Assembly: GCF_023159225.1 (NCBI RefSeq)
Contig: NC_063181.1
Coordinates: forward strand, 4,857,606 to 4,921,605
From: Perognathus longimembris pacificus
Lineage: Eukaryota; Chordata; Mammalia; Rodentia; Heteromyidae
Direction of reading: 5' to 3'
Length of the DNA stretch: 64,000 nucleotides
Of the stretch, positions 12,601-24,600 are shown in pieces; position 1 is the stretch's first letter; every line of letters begins with the position of its first letter. The notes under the pieces are model-generated. The model did no database searches. It saw nothing but the letters and a program-made list of their open reading frames with translations, and was not told where the DNA came from. The translations under genes were made by a program, and so were the position numbers.

Positions 12601-15600
12601 CTTGTGTTCAAAGTCCCAGGACCAGCCAAAAAAAAAAAAAAGCTCGCTTTTAGCTTGGAGTAGTAATGCACACCTGTAATACTAGCACTCTAGAGCCTAA
12701 CGCAGGAGGATTAGAATGGATTGGACTAAGCCAGTGGTGGGTCACGCCTGTAATCATAGCTATTCAGGAGGCTGAGATCTGAGGATCGAGGTTCAAAGCC
12801 AGCCCATGCAGGGTAGTTCATGAAGACTGTTCTTTCCAATTAACCACCAGAAAACCTAAAGTGGAGCTGTGGTTCAAAGTGCTAGCTTTGTGTGGAAAAG
12901 CTCAGAGACAGTGCCCAGGTCCTGAGTTCAAGCCCCACAACTGACAAAAAAACAAAAAAACACAATGGATTGGGCTAAGAAAGCTCAAAGCAAATACTTG
13001 TTATATAGGAGAGAGATCAAAGTGGCCTTTACTGGGGAAATGGCTTTAAGAATGAAGAAAGGAGGTTAACAAAGGTAATGATTACTGGGTCTCTTATTAC
13101 CAGACACTTGTTAAAGCATTTGGACTTGATCTACCTTTCTTCCATCTTTCCTTGTCTTCTTTCTCCCCATTACCCACATAATACTTGTTTACCCTTGGGT
13201 CTCAAATATCATCAGCTTTGGTCGTTTACTTAACCTCTCAAAAATTAGCTTTTTGACTGGGTGTGCCTGCAATCCTAGCTACTCAGGAGGCTTAGACCTG
13301 GATATTTGAAGTCAGCCTGGACAGAAAAGTCTGTGATACTTCAATTAACCAATAAAAAGCTGGACTGGGAGCGTGGCTTAAGTGACAGCGCTCCATCTGA
13401 GTGAGTAAAGGCATGAGGCCCTGAGTTCAAGCCTCTGTTCCAGCCCCTGTACTTCCCCACCCCCCCGCCCGCCGCCTCCAAAGAAAAAAGGAATTGGCTT
13501 TTTGCTGTCTTCTTTCTCCCGGGCCCTATTGTATTTATTCCTGTTTAAGTTTTTATGCAGTACTTGCCTATCCCACTGGATAGGCTGGATGATGAAAGCT
13601 GAATAATGGATAATTTCAGTTCTGGTCTGAACTCGCATTCTGACCCTTGTTACATCTGTCAGTCTTCTGGGTCTCAGTTTCTCATCTGTACAAAGAAATA
13701 ATTCGATTAGATGACTTTAGAATTTTTTCAGCTTTAAGAATTCTGACCTTGGAGCTGGGGATTTGGCCTAGTGGCAAGAGTGCTTGCCTCATATACATGA
13801 GGCCCTGGGTTCGATTCCCCAGCACCACATATACAGAAAACGGCCAGAAGTGGCGCTGTGGCTCAAGTGGCAGAGTGCTAGCCTTGAGCAAAAAGAAGCC
13901 AGGGACAGTGCTCAGGCCCTGAGTCCAAGGCCCAGGACTGGCAAAAAAAAAAAAAAAAAAAAAGAATTCTGACCTCCAGAATTAAATTTCTTTCAGTGTC
14001 CATTTAATTTGCAGTTGATACATTTGGAACAAAGCTCTTCTGGTCTGTCTAAACACAGAGTAAACAAGGAGGGGTGTGTTTTCTTCTTGAATGCAGTCCA
14101 GTTCTTCTGTTGCAATTTCCTTTCTGCTGAAGGCACAAGGGTACTTTTTAATAGAGACACATTATGATCCATGATCAAGGGGTCTTAAAAAACAACAAGC
14201 ATTTGTGGTTGGCTAGGTTTTCTTTTCTCAGTGTAAGTTGAAGCATATTATGGGCCTCTTCTGGTGGCTTGGAATTCCAGGTTGCCTTTTCTCAGTGTAA
14301 GTTGTATATTGTGGACCTCTTCTGGTGGCTTGGAATTCCAGGTTGTCTTTCTTTGCCATCTTTGGGTTACTGTGCATGCAGTGACCACAATTCTTTCTGG
14401 AAGGCAGGTGCTGGTGGTGAGTGGAATTGCAGTGTGCAAATTAATTCCTGCTGTCATTTTATTATGTCACATCGGACCTCACTATTAGTGCGCGGGGAAT
14501 CTTCATGACATAATCCCTAACATTGTCAAAGCCAGGGCTCCAGCAGTATGCGATCGATCTCCAGAAGTGAGGAATGAGGAAGTCACTGTGGACTTTTCTT
14601 TAAAAACCCATATTAGTTACACTTTATGCCTTTCCTACATCCAGGTTTATTTCTCAATGTAAGTACATTTTCTTGAATGCCAATTTTTTAGATGTAGATG
14701 AATTACTAAGAGAGTAACTTGGAAAGGTGTTAGGTCACCTGACTTTACTACGAACTTTCTCTGTCTTGCCAGCTATGTATCATGGTAGCTGGGGAGATGT
14801 AGAAATCCTATTAGAATTAAAGGCAGAATACCATGGGGATAGAGTGTTCAGTGTACAGAGTCTAGCTTTGTAGGAAGGAAGTTAACTTCCTTTGTCAGGA
14901 ATAGGGAAATAGGGTACCAGCAATCAGCTTCACAAAAAGCTGAGATGAGAAAGTAAAGGATATGTAGAGATTGTATAAAATAGATTGCTTTAACAAAATT
15001 TACATGTGTTGAAATTGGAAGAACTTTGCATCTTCAAAAGTAAGATTTTTTTTTTTTTAGGTTAAGGTTACCCCAAAGTAAGCTAAAAGCTGCCCGTGAC
15101 TCAATGAATTTCCTATTGCTAGTCTGATGGGGTATTCCTCTAAGTCTTGAGACGCTGTAATTCAGCTCTTAGTAATGGAGGGAATGAACTCTCATTTTGT
15201 TTCGATGAGCCTTCTCAGCCAAACATGGTCTGTCAGGGTGTGAGGAGTTAGCTACTGCTCTGTAACAGATTTCTTCCAGAATTTCTCTTCCCATTATGCA
15301 GTTCCTCTAGGCCAAGTGCAGCTCACCTAAGTGGCTATGGCTAGACCCTCTTTCATGGCTGGAGCCCCAATGCCTGCCTCCCTGGGGGAGGTCTACTCAT
15401 GGCATTGTGACAGGCTGCAGAAGATCTGCTTCCACACTCCCCCCGGGGGCTTCCCCAGAGCGCCCCTTCCTCTCAGGAAAACTGGTTTCCCAGAGGAAAA
15501 GAAAGTGCTTCTTTTCCGCTAATCTCCGAAGGGCCCCGCCATGCCCTCGGCCCGTCAGTGACCCAGTGGAGGGGATGACGAGGCTACGGCAGCCCACAGG

Positions 15601-18600
15601 GGTTGGGTTCCATCCGGTCTCATTGGCATGGTCAGCGTGAATTTGTAGACTTATCCCAAGTGGAGTTTTGTAGTTTTAAAAAGCGAGGCCTTGTCCTGTG
15701 GGGGGCGGAGGGGAGTGCTGGGGCTCTGACCCCAAGTCCTCATGCATGCTAGGCAGTGCTCTGCTGCAGCGCCACGTCCTCGCCCCATGTCTTGTTATTT
15801 CTAATATTCTCAAGCAAAGACTTTTTTTTTGTTTCATTTGTGGAAGCCAGTTCTAACTCACTTCACTGGACTTTCCAGTTTCAGTAGAATGCAGATACCC
15901 TTGAATGAACTATGGGCTGTTGTGCAGAACAGGAATCCTGTCTTAGTAGTTCCTGACATGCTAGCAGGGGAGCACACGAGGCTCCTCTAGAGTACCTTTT
16001 GTTTGGAAGACCAGGATTGTACTTCATGTTTTAAAAGCCTTACAAGGTTCTTGGTGGCTTGTCCCAGCTACCAAGCAACTTTTCCGAGCTGGAATGTGGG
16101 TTTCACAGAGACTTGTGGGCATGTTTTGGAGGAAGGTGTGGCTAGTTATTCCTTGGTCACGTGTCTGATAAAACTGTGAAGCTGGTATGTGGCTCCGAGC
16201 CTTTTTCTAGCATGCCTGAGGCCATGGGTTCAAGCCTCAGCATGGGAGAGGGGTGCAGAGAGAAAAAAGAAAGCAAAAGTTAAGCTCTGCTGAGGAAGAA
16301 TTTGTAGGCATTTGAGAAGTCCTTCTAATTCGGAGCCGTCTGTTCAATAATGGTGCCATGTTGCTGTTAAATGAAGGTTAATCTTTATTAAACAAATAGA
16401 TATCGTTTCTATTGGGTTTACTCTCCTGTCTCCAAAACCAAAGCTCCTTTTATGGAAAAGTAGTTGGGCCGAGAAGAAGTTGTCTAAGCTATGTGCCTAG
16501 GTGCCCCCAGCTTTGTTGTTGAATATGTCTTAAGCCTTGGGAACTTCAACTTTTTCCTAAGATTCCTTCATTTGCCTCTGAATACCATCCTCTTCCTTGG
16601 GTTTTCCCCTGAAGGACAGTCTGGGGGGCAACAGCAAGACAGCCATGGTGGCTACCGTGAGTCCCGCAGCCGATAACTATGATGAAACCCTGTCAACACT
16701 GCGGTATGCGGACCGAGCGAAGCACATCGTGAACCATGCTGTAGTGAACGAGGACCCCAATGCCCGGATCATCCGGGACCTCCGGGAAGAGGTGGAGAAG
16801 CTTCGGGAGCAGCTGACCAAAGCCGAGGTAGGAGGCACAGCTAGGCAGCAATCTGTGAAATAAAGGCAGAATGAAGGTGAGAACGAGAGAGACACCAGCA
16901 AGAGAGTGTGCAATTTATTTTTAATGTAAAAATAAGTGCGCATGGACTAACTGGAAGAGGCACCAAACATTTTGATTCTCTCACCTGAATAATCCAGCCT
17001 TGTGGGTTAATTATGTTTGTAGAAGAATAAAACTAATAACAGAAGTATTGTACATTGTACACAAAGTAACTGATGGATCTAGTAGTACTCTAATTCAGCT
17101 GTCTTCTGTACATCCCGTAACAAGTACTGTCCTGTGTTTTGTTACTGTATTTGAAAACCTACGTAGTCCTAACCTAAAACCACGTACTCCTCCTCTTGCA
17201 AAGGTGGGATGAAAAGTCAGGTTCCTGCTGCGGTGAGTGCTTCTGTCCCCATAGCCGCTCAGTGCTGCTGGCCTCTTCTTAGTTGACTGCGTCTTACTGG
17301 TAGTCAGTGCAGCGCCGGAGTCCGTAAGGACTGCTCGCACCTCTTAGGTCCATGAAGGCCTCCGCAGGGAGGCAGCTCACCTTTGTCCTCTTAGGGTTGG
17401 CTGACTTCCAGGACATCGTCTGGACATCTCATGAAATGAACATTTTGTTTCCAGGCGATGAAATCTCCAGAGCTAAAAGACCGGCTAGAAGAATCTGAGA
17501 AGCTGATTCAGGAAATGACTGTGACGTGGGAAGAGAAACTGAGGAAAACTGAGGAGATCGCGCAGGTTTGGGTTCTTGAGAGATGGGCAGTGCTGGGCCA
17601 GGCCCTTCGTAGTGCACGTAGGTGGCACACCATGTCCCTTCTTACGTTTTTGCTTTGTTGCTGACGAATCCAGCTCCCTTAGTAGAAACCCAGATCCAAG
17701 GAGTCTGTACTTCGCCATTTCAAATCAGCTTGAAGGATAAAGATGGTGTAATCCCAATAGTCTGTTTGCTAAGGGAGAAATAACTTTTAGTATCAGTAGT
17801 TTTCAATATTAAAAAAAAAAACACAACCAAACGATATCCTCTGGCTTCAAGCATATCATTCCATTAAGTGCTGTAAGGAACTTACCGAGTTGGAGAATTA
17901 CTCGTAATAGATATTAGGTTGTGAGCTGCTTGCTTCACTAGGACAGCTCAGTCAGAGTAACAAGAAATTCCTGTTTCTGAGGTGAGAGAGTTGTAAGATC
18001 ATAGAGTCTAGATAGTTCTAATCAGGTTTAGTAGTGGAGGAGAAAGCAAGCAATAAACCCATTTTATCATGCTGATTACTGTATATTGCTAGTGTTTGTT
18101 AATTTTGAGCTATTTTTAATCTTTGTTTTTGGCAGTACTGGAGTTTTAACTCAAGGCCTTGATTTTGCTGGGCAAGTGCTTTAACACTTGAGCTATGTCC
18201 CCAGTCCTTTTTGCTTTAGTTTATTCTTATTGTTGTATAGAATTTCACATATTTCCTGGAGCTGACCTAGACCTCTATCTTTCTGCTTCTGCCTCTGGAA
18301 TAGTTGCGATTATGGGCTTTTGTCACTATGGTGGGAAAGCCTGGCTTTTATTTTTTAAGTTCTTAATTTATTTTTTATTTCATTTTTATAGTTTGGAAAG
18401 AAAATGTAGAAAAATAAGATATAAGATATAGAATAATCTTCAAATAATGCCATGTTTGAAGATAACACGTGTTATAAAGATATGGAATAATTGTTTTGGC
18501 ATTACAATATCTTCTGTGTCTTGCTGCTGCAGAGGCTGAGAAATTAACATTTTGTGCTACATTTACAGGAACGGCAAAAGCAGCTAGAGAGCCTGGGAAT

Positions 18601-21600
18601 CTCACTCCAGACTTCTGGAATCAAAGTCGGGGATGATAAGTGCTTCCTTGTTAATCTGAATGCAGACCCTGCTCTGAATGAACTTCTAGTCTATTATTTG
18701 AAGGTAAAGCTCTACGCTTGCATGATGTACAATGGTATCTCATGATGCCTTTTTAAACTTAGCCAGGGCACAGAGTTAACAAGTCGTTTTTATTTGGAAT
18801 TAGTGGGATGTGGAACAGACATGTGTTTCTGGGATCAATAGCAATGCCATTCAACCTACTTATATGGAAATGATATTCTGATATTATTTCCAACAAGTTA
18901 AATAGTTGCCTACCACTCTTTAACTTATACTGGAGAATAATTCTAAAACTTAAAGGATGGCTTTCAAGACTGAATAAGTCATTTAGTCTGTAGATGGGAG
19001 TTTCTGTGGTTAATATGAAATTTTTTGTGAGCAGTTTGTTAGCTTACAAGAAGAAACGTGGGGCTGAGAATGGTAGAGTGCTCGCCTAGCATGCATGAAG
19101 CCCTGGGTTCAATTCTTTAGTAACACATAAACAGAAAAAAAAAAAAAAGCTGGAAGTGGCGCTGTGGCTCTAGTGGCAGAGTGCTAGCTGTGAGCAAAAG
19201 AAGCTCAGGGACAGTGACCGGGCCATGAGTTCAAACTCCAGGACTGGCAAAAAAGAAAAAAGAAGGATGGAAAGGAAGGAAGGAAGAAAGAAAGAAAGAA
19301 AGGTTCAAAGATAGCAAAGTTCTCACTACTGCTTGATAGAAAATTTATATTTCCATATTTCCAGTAACCCAAGAAAATTAAGAAATGTAAATTATTAACC
19401 TATATAAAAAGAGAGAACAAGTCCCTTAGAGACTGAAGAAGTCAGAGTGTGGAACAATGGAGAGACAATCTTATACACGCTAAAATCCATAAATTGTGGA
19501 CAGAGGAAGGTGAGACACTTTAGGAGGAGCGTGGATGTTGAGACCCCACGTAAATCATGAGGGGCCCTCCATACCAGCCCGGAGTGAACATTAATTATAT
19601 CAGGAGCTGTAACTCCTGGATGCAGGGTTAATGCATCCCAGGGGGCAGCTCCCTCCCCTCCTGTATGGAGAATGAATTTACATGACAGGAAAGGAAAGCT
19701 CCTGAGTTGCCAAAGTTGCAACAGCTTTAAGATAAGAAAATTGTGAGTTCACTTCCGAAAAGATGTACGTTGGCTAGTTTCAGTTCTCTCTCTCTTTTTC
19801 TCTCTCCCTCTTTCTTTCTCCTTCTCTCTTTCCCCTTCCCTCCCCTCCCCTCCCTTCCCCTCCCTTCCCTTCTTCTTTCTTTTCTTTTCTTTTTCCTTTT
19901 TTTTTTTTTTTCCCAGTCGTGGGGCTTGGACTCAGGGCCTGAGCACTGTCCCTGGCTTCTTTTTGCCACTTGAGCCACAGCCCCACCTCTGGCCGTTTTC
20001 TGTATATGTGGTGCTAAGGAATCGTACCTAGGGCTTCATGTGTAGGAGGCAAGCACTCTTGCCACTAGGCCATATTCCCGCCCCTCTTTCTTTTCTTTCT
20101 TTCTTTTGCCAGTCCTGAGGCTTGAACTCTGGGTCTGGGTGCTTTTCCTGAGCTCTTTTTCCTCAAGGCCAGCTACTCTACCACTTGAGCCACAGTGCCA
20201 TTTCTGTTTTTTTTTTTTTTCTGAGTAGTTTATTGGAGATAAAAGTCTCACAAACTTACCCCGACCTGGCTGGCTTGGAACCACAGACCTCAAATCTCAG
20301 CCCCCTGAGTAGCTAGGATTCCAGGTGTGAGCCATCAGTGCCCCGCAGTTTCACAGGGTAACTTGGGACCGTTGCTTTGTGTCATTTCAGTATGGCTTCT
20401 TTGTTACTAAGTATCTCTACTCTATTAAGACTTGTCTTTGACACATACCATGATGACACTGAAGTCCGGCACAAGGCAGAGGCTGCGGTGGTGGGGAGTG
20501 GGGAGTGGAAATGCAGGGCCATCCATGGTCAGGGCTTTGGCCAATGACAGTTCTCTCTGGCTGCCTAGCAGGGTTCAGGTGAGGACTGGCTATGGAAGAG
20601 CACTTTATGAACAGAAATCCTAGGGGTTACATACTCTTCTACTTTCCTATGTGCTAACTGCCTGTTAGGAGATTTTTTTTTTTTTTTTGCCAGTCCTGGG
20701 GCTTGGACTCAGGGCCTGAGCACTGTCCCTGGCTTCTTTTTGCTCAAGGCTAGCACTCTGCCACTTGAGCCACAGCGCCACCTCTGGCCGTTTTCTATAT
20801 ATGTGGTGCTGAGGAATCGTACCTAGGGCTTCATGTATACGAGGCGAGCACTCTTGCCACTAGGCCATATCCCCAGCCCCCTAACTGCCTGTTAGAGATG
20901 ATGTGATATCCTGGCCTTCATTCAGTGTGCTCCTAAGGATGTCAGAATGTCAGCCACAGACATTCGTATCAAAATCAGATTGAACTATTGCCTTTTCTTC
21001 TTTTTCCTCTCAGAACTGGTGTGATGTAGTTTAAATTGGAACACACAGACCCACACCCTAAGGAAAAAAAAACCTGATTCATATCTGTTTCTGAACCAAA
21101 AGTTTAACAAAGAGGCTGTTTGAAGAGAGACTTTTGGAGAGGAGTCAGAACATTTCTGGTCGTTTGTGTGGAGGTGTTTGGTTCTTTTCCAGGCTGTGGT
21201 CAGCCCCGTTTGTGCTGATTCTGAGTCAGTGGCGATTTTCTTCACTGCCCAAGCTCACCCCACAGCAAGACCGTATTCATGACAAAGCACATTCAGGAGG
21301 TTGAGTGCAGTGCAAGAACTGTTTTCAGTTCAGAAAAGTGATACCATGGGTGGGATAGAGGAATTTGGAGGCCAAAGAACTGGTTGTTTTTGTTTTTTTC
21401 ATCTCTTCCCTGCCCCTCCCCCAGGTTAGTTTGCATGTGAGACATCTGACTTGAGAACTGATGGCTTTAATGCAAATTGTGTGCTTCTCTCTTCCAGAAC
21501 ATATTCCCCTCTGCCCCATTTACTCTGGTAGAAGTTATATCATTACACTTTAGAATCATCGTACCCATTCTTCCTGAGAGATACAGTCCCCAATTAACTT

Positions 21601-24600
21601 CATCTAATTTGGCTTACCTTGTACTTTCCAGTATCAGGTAATCTGAGACAGGGTCTGTTTATGTAGCCCAGGCTGGCCTAGAACTTGAAAACATACTGCC
21701 TCGGCCTCCTGAGTTCTGGGACTACAGGAATGTAACACCAGACAGACCCTGTTGGAAATTTTGTGAGAAATTTCTCCTTTTCCTCATTTCTAGTTTTATT
21801 ACATTGCTTAAAACATAATATAAAGAGCTTATTGGGGCTGGGGATATGGCCTAGTGGCAAGAGTGCCTGCCTCATATACATGAGGTCCTGGGTTCGATTC
21901 CCCAGCACCACATATACAGAAGATGGCCAGAAGCAGCGCTGTGGCTCAAGTGGCAGAGTGCTAGCCTTGAGCAAAAAGAAGCCAGGGACAGTGCTCAGGC
22001 CCAGAGTCCAAGCCCCAGGACTGGCCAAAAAAAAAAAAAAAAGCTTATTGACTTAAGAAGTGAGATTTTGGCAGAATTGAGCTTTTCTGAATTCAGTATT
22101 TGTGCTTCTGATATATCATCATCCAAATTATAATAGGTTATAACCCCAAATGAGAAATTTTAAAGTTGTTACTTATAAAGTAAATACTATAATTAGAACT
22201 TTGTCTACTTCTTGTGTCTCTAAGGCTTCCATGTATAGCTCAATGTATTTGTTGAAAATTTTTTCTTCTAAAAATTGGATTAGACCTTTGCCTGTCAGTG
22301 TCCTCTGCCCCTATGGGTTTGTAATCCATTCTGTCAGCAGATATTTAACACCCACTATGTATTGTGTATTATGCGGGTTGGGGCCAGTTGCAAAAGCCCT
22401 ATACACAATGCTATCCAAGTAAGTGGAGAGGAAAGGAAATGGCATTTGTGAAATAGCAAATCACCAATCACAGTGTTTACTGACTTCAGGATTTAGAGAT
22501 GGAAGAAATTACAAATAAGAGGGAGACCTACCAGTGGAAGATGAAGTTAGAAGATGTTGGGAGCTGGGCACCAGGAATCATAGCTACTTGGGAAACTGAG
22601 GTCTAGAGAACTGCAGTTCCAGGCCAGCCAGCCCTGACAAACGTTTGAAATCCCCCTCTCAGCTTGAAACATTGGTACATTCCTGTTATCCCAGCTGTGG
22701 TGGGAAGCACATAAATAGGAGGATCATAGTCCAGACTGGTTCAGGCAAAAAATGATACGCTATCTCAAGAATAACTAGGGCAAAATAGGACTGGAGGAAT
22801 GGCTCAAGTGGAAAGAGGTCCTGCCTAGCAAGTGTACAGAAAAGAACTAGATGCTGGAAGTCACTGTGTGGAAGAAGCAGAGCTGTGGCAGGGGGATAAG
22901 AAGGGGCCTCCATGCAGTCCAAGAGTGGGACAGGGAGTGTGGGGCTCCATACTCAAACACAGTCTGGGGCCAAGGGTAAAGCTTTCCTCTATCACCAGCC
23001 CAACACAGAAAAGATCCCCAAGGCCCAGTTAGGGTTCAGCCCTAGGATTGTTCTTGGGAGCAGGGGAGATTCTAAACAGTATTGGCCCAAAGGATGTTTT
23101 CTTTCTCTGTAGGTAGCTTTGGGCCTATTTCTGTCTGGAAACTCCGCCTTCCTGTTGGTGATAGAGACCAATGAAGGGGCAGCATGTGCAGGTCACACCT
23201 GGCAAGTGTGTTCTCCTGGTGGGAAGCTCAGGGGCTGGGCATGCTGTCCCCTCCAAGTATCTTAGTTGGCCCCAGGGATGGTGGTAGTTCCATTGTTATC
23301 AATGAGGGAAATGGACTTTTCTTGGACCAGAAGGAGTTGGGAACAGGAGTTCTGCTTTGGCTGTGGCTCACTCTGAAATGTCTTCATAGGTTGTGTGTCT
23401 AGTAGGATAGGAAGGTAGAGATAAATGGTCTTGGAGTCTGGGTGTGGTAGTGGAGGTGGGAACGATGGAAGTAAAGTCTGCAGTTCCTTTTTGGTGAGAG
23501 AGACGTAGTAAGAGTTCACTTAAATTGGCAGTGTTGAAAGCATGGCTGAGTCAGGTCATAGGACTCTTCCCACAGTCACTTCCAGCCTCCTTCCTGGTTT
23601 CCTACCTCCCAGGAATAGTCCTCACTGTTCTTTGTTGTTTTTGTTTTGATGGTACTGGGGTTTGAACACAGGGTTTTGCCCTTTAAAGGCAGATGCTTTA
23701 CTGTTTGACCCATGTCTCTCTAGCCCTTATTTCTTTAGGCTTTGTATTATGTACTGTTACTGAGGCCTGAATTCAGGGCTGGAGATGCTCTCCCTTAAAC
23801 TTTTTGGCTCAAGTTGGATACTCTACTATTTGAGCCATAGCTCCACTTCAGGCTTTTGGGGCGGGGCGGGGGGTAGGGGTTGTTAATTAGAAATAAGAAT
23901 GTCATGGACTTTCCTGTTCAAGTAGGCTTTGAATTACAGATGTGAGCCACCACTTTTGCCTGATACTTTAGGTTATTTTTGAGATAGGGGTGGCATCTAT
24001 GAAACACTTATTACATAAAATGTTAGAAGTTCTGAGATACCACAAGACTCATAAGATAATTTCAGTCATTTAGACTCATCTTTGGAAAGCTTCTGTCTTT
24101 GTAGTTGACCCATTTTAATTGAAACCAGGTAAGTGATTTCCAATTTAAGTAAATACTTTTAAGATTATATTTTTTGGCACATTATTGGTACATAGCTCAT
24201 GCTCTGAGGATCACATAAACTATTTGGAATCAAGATTGTGATAGAAAATAAAGGATATAGATGTCAATATACATTATAGTTGTGGATATTAAAGGCTTGA
24301 ATAATATATTGAACAGCATGTTTTTCCTTATAAGGCAATAAAACTTGGAGACTGAATTTCAGAGAAAGCCATGACTCCATTTTCTTTTCCAGATTCTGTT
24401 AGCTGAGGATCAAGGAGGGTGCAGTATAGGTAATTTTAGTTTGTGTACATGTGAGAATACAATATTCATGAGTAAATTTGATTCTTTCTTAGGAACATAC
24501 ATTGATAGGGTCAGCAAATTCCCAAGATATCCAGCTGTGTGGAATGGGAATTCTTCCTGAACACTGTATTATAGACATCACGGCAGAAGGTCAGGTTATG

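Noticed and set aside
13750..13830. tRNA gene suggested by A/B-box-like sequence in SINE heads
   Set aside because: The ID-type head is tRNA-derived but lacks a complete cloverleaf; it is a SINE promoter and not a tRNA gene.
21678..22028. Many frames reading [15 protein letters not shown] or similar, on either strand
   Set aside because: The same translation recurs at every IDL-Geo SINE; it is a repeat artefact, not a gene family.
22490..22560. Possible extra exon after ACTTCAG (GATTTAGAGATGGAAG...) in the e8-e9 intron
   Set aside because: e8 and e9 already join in frame to give the known FHA sequence; no suitable donor before the SINE relic.
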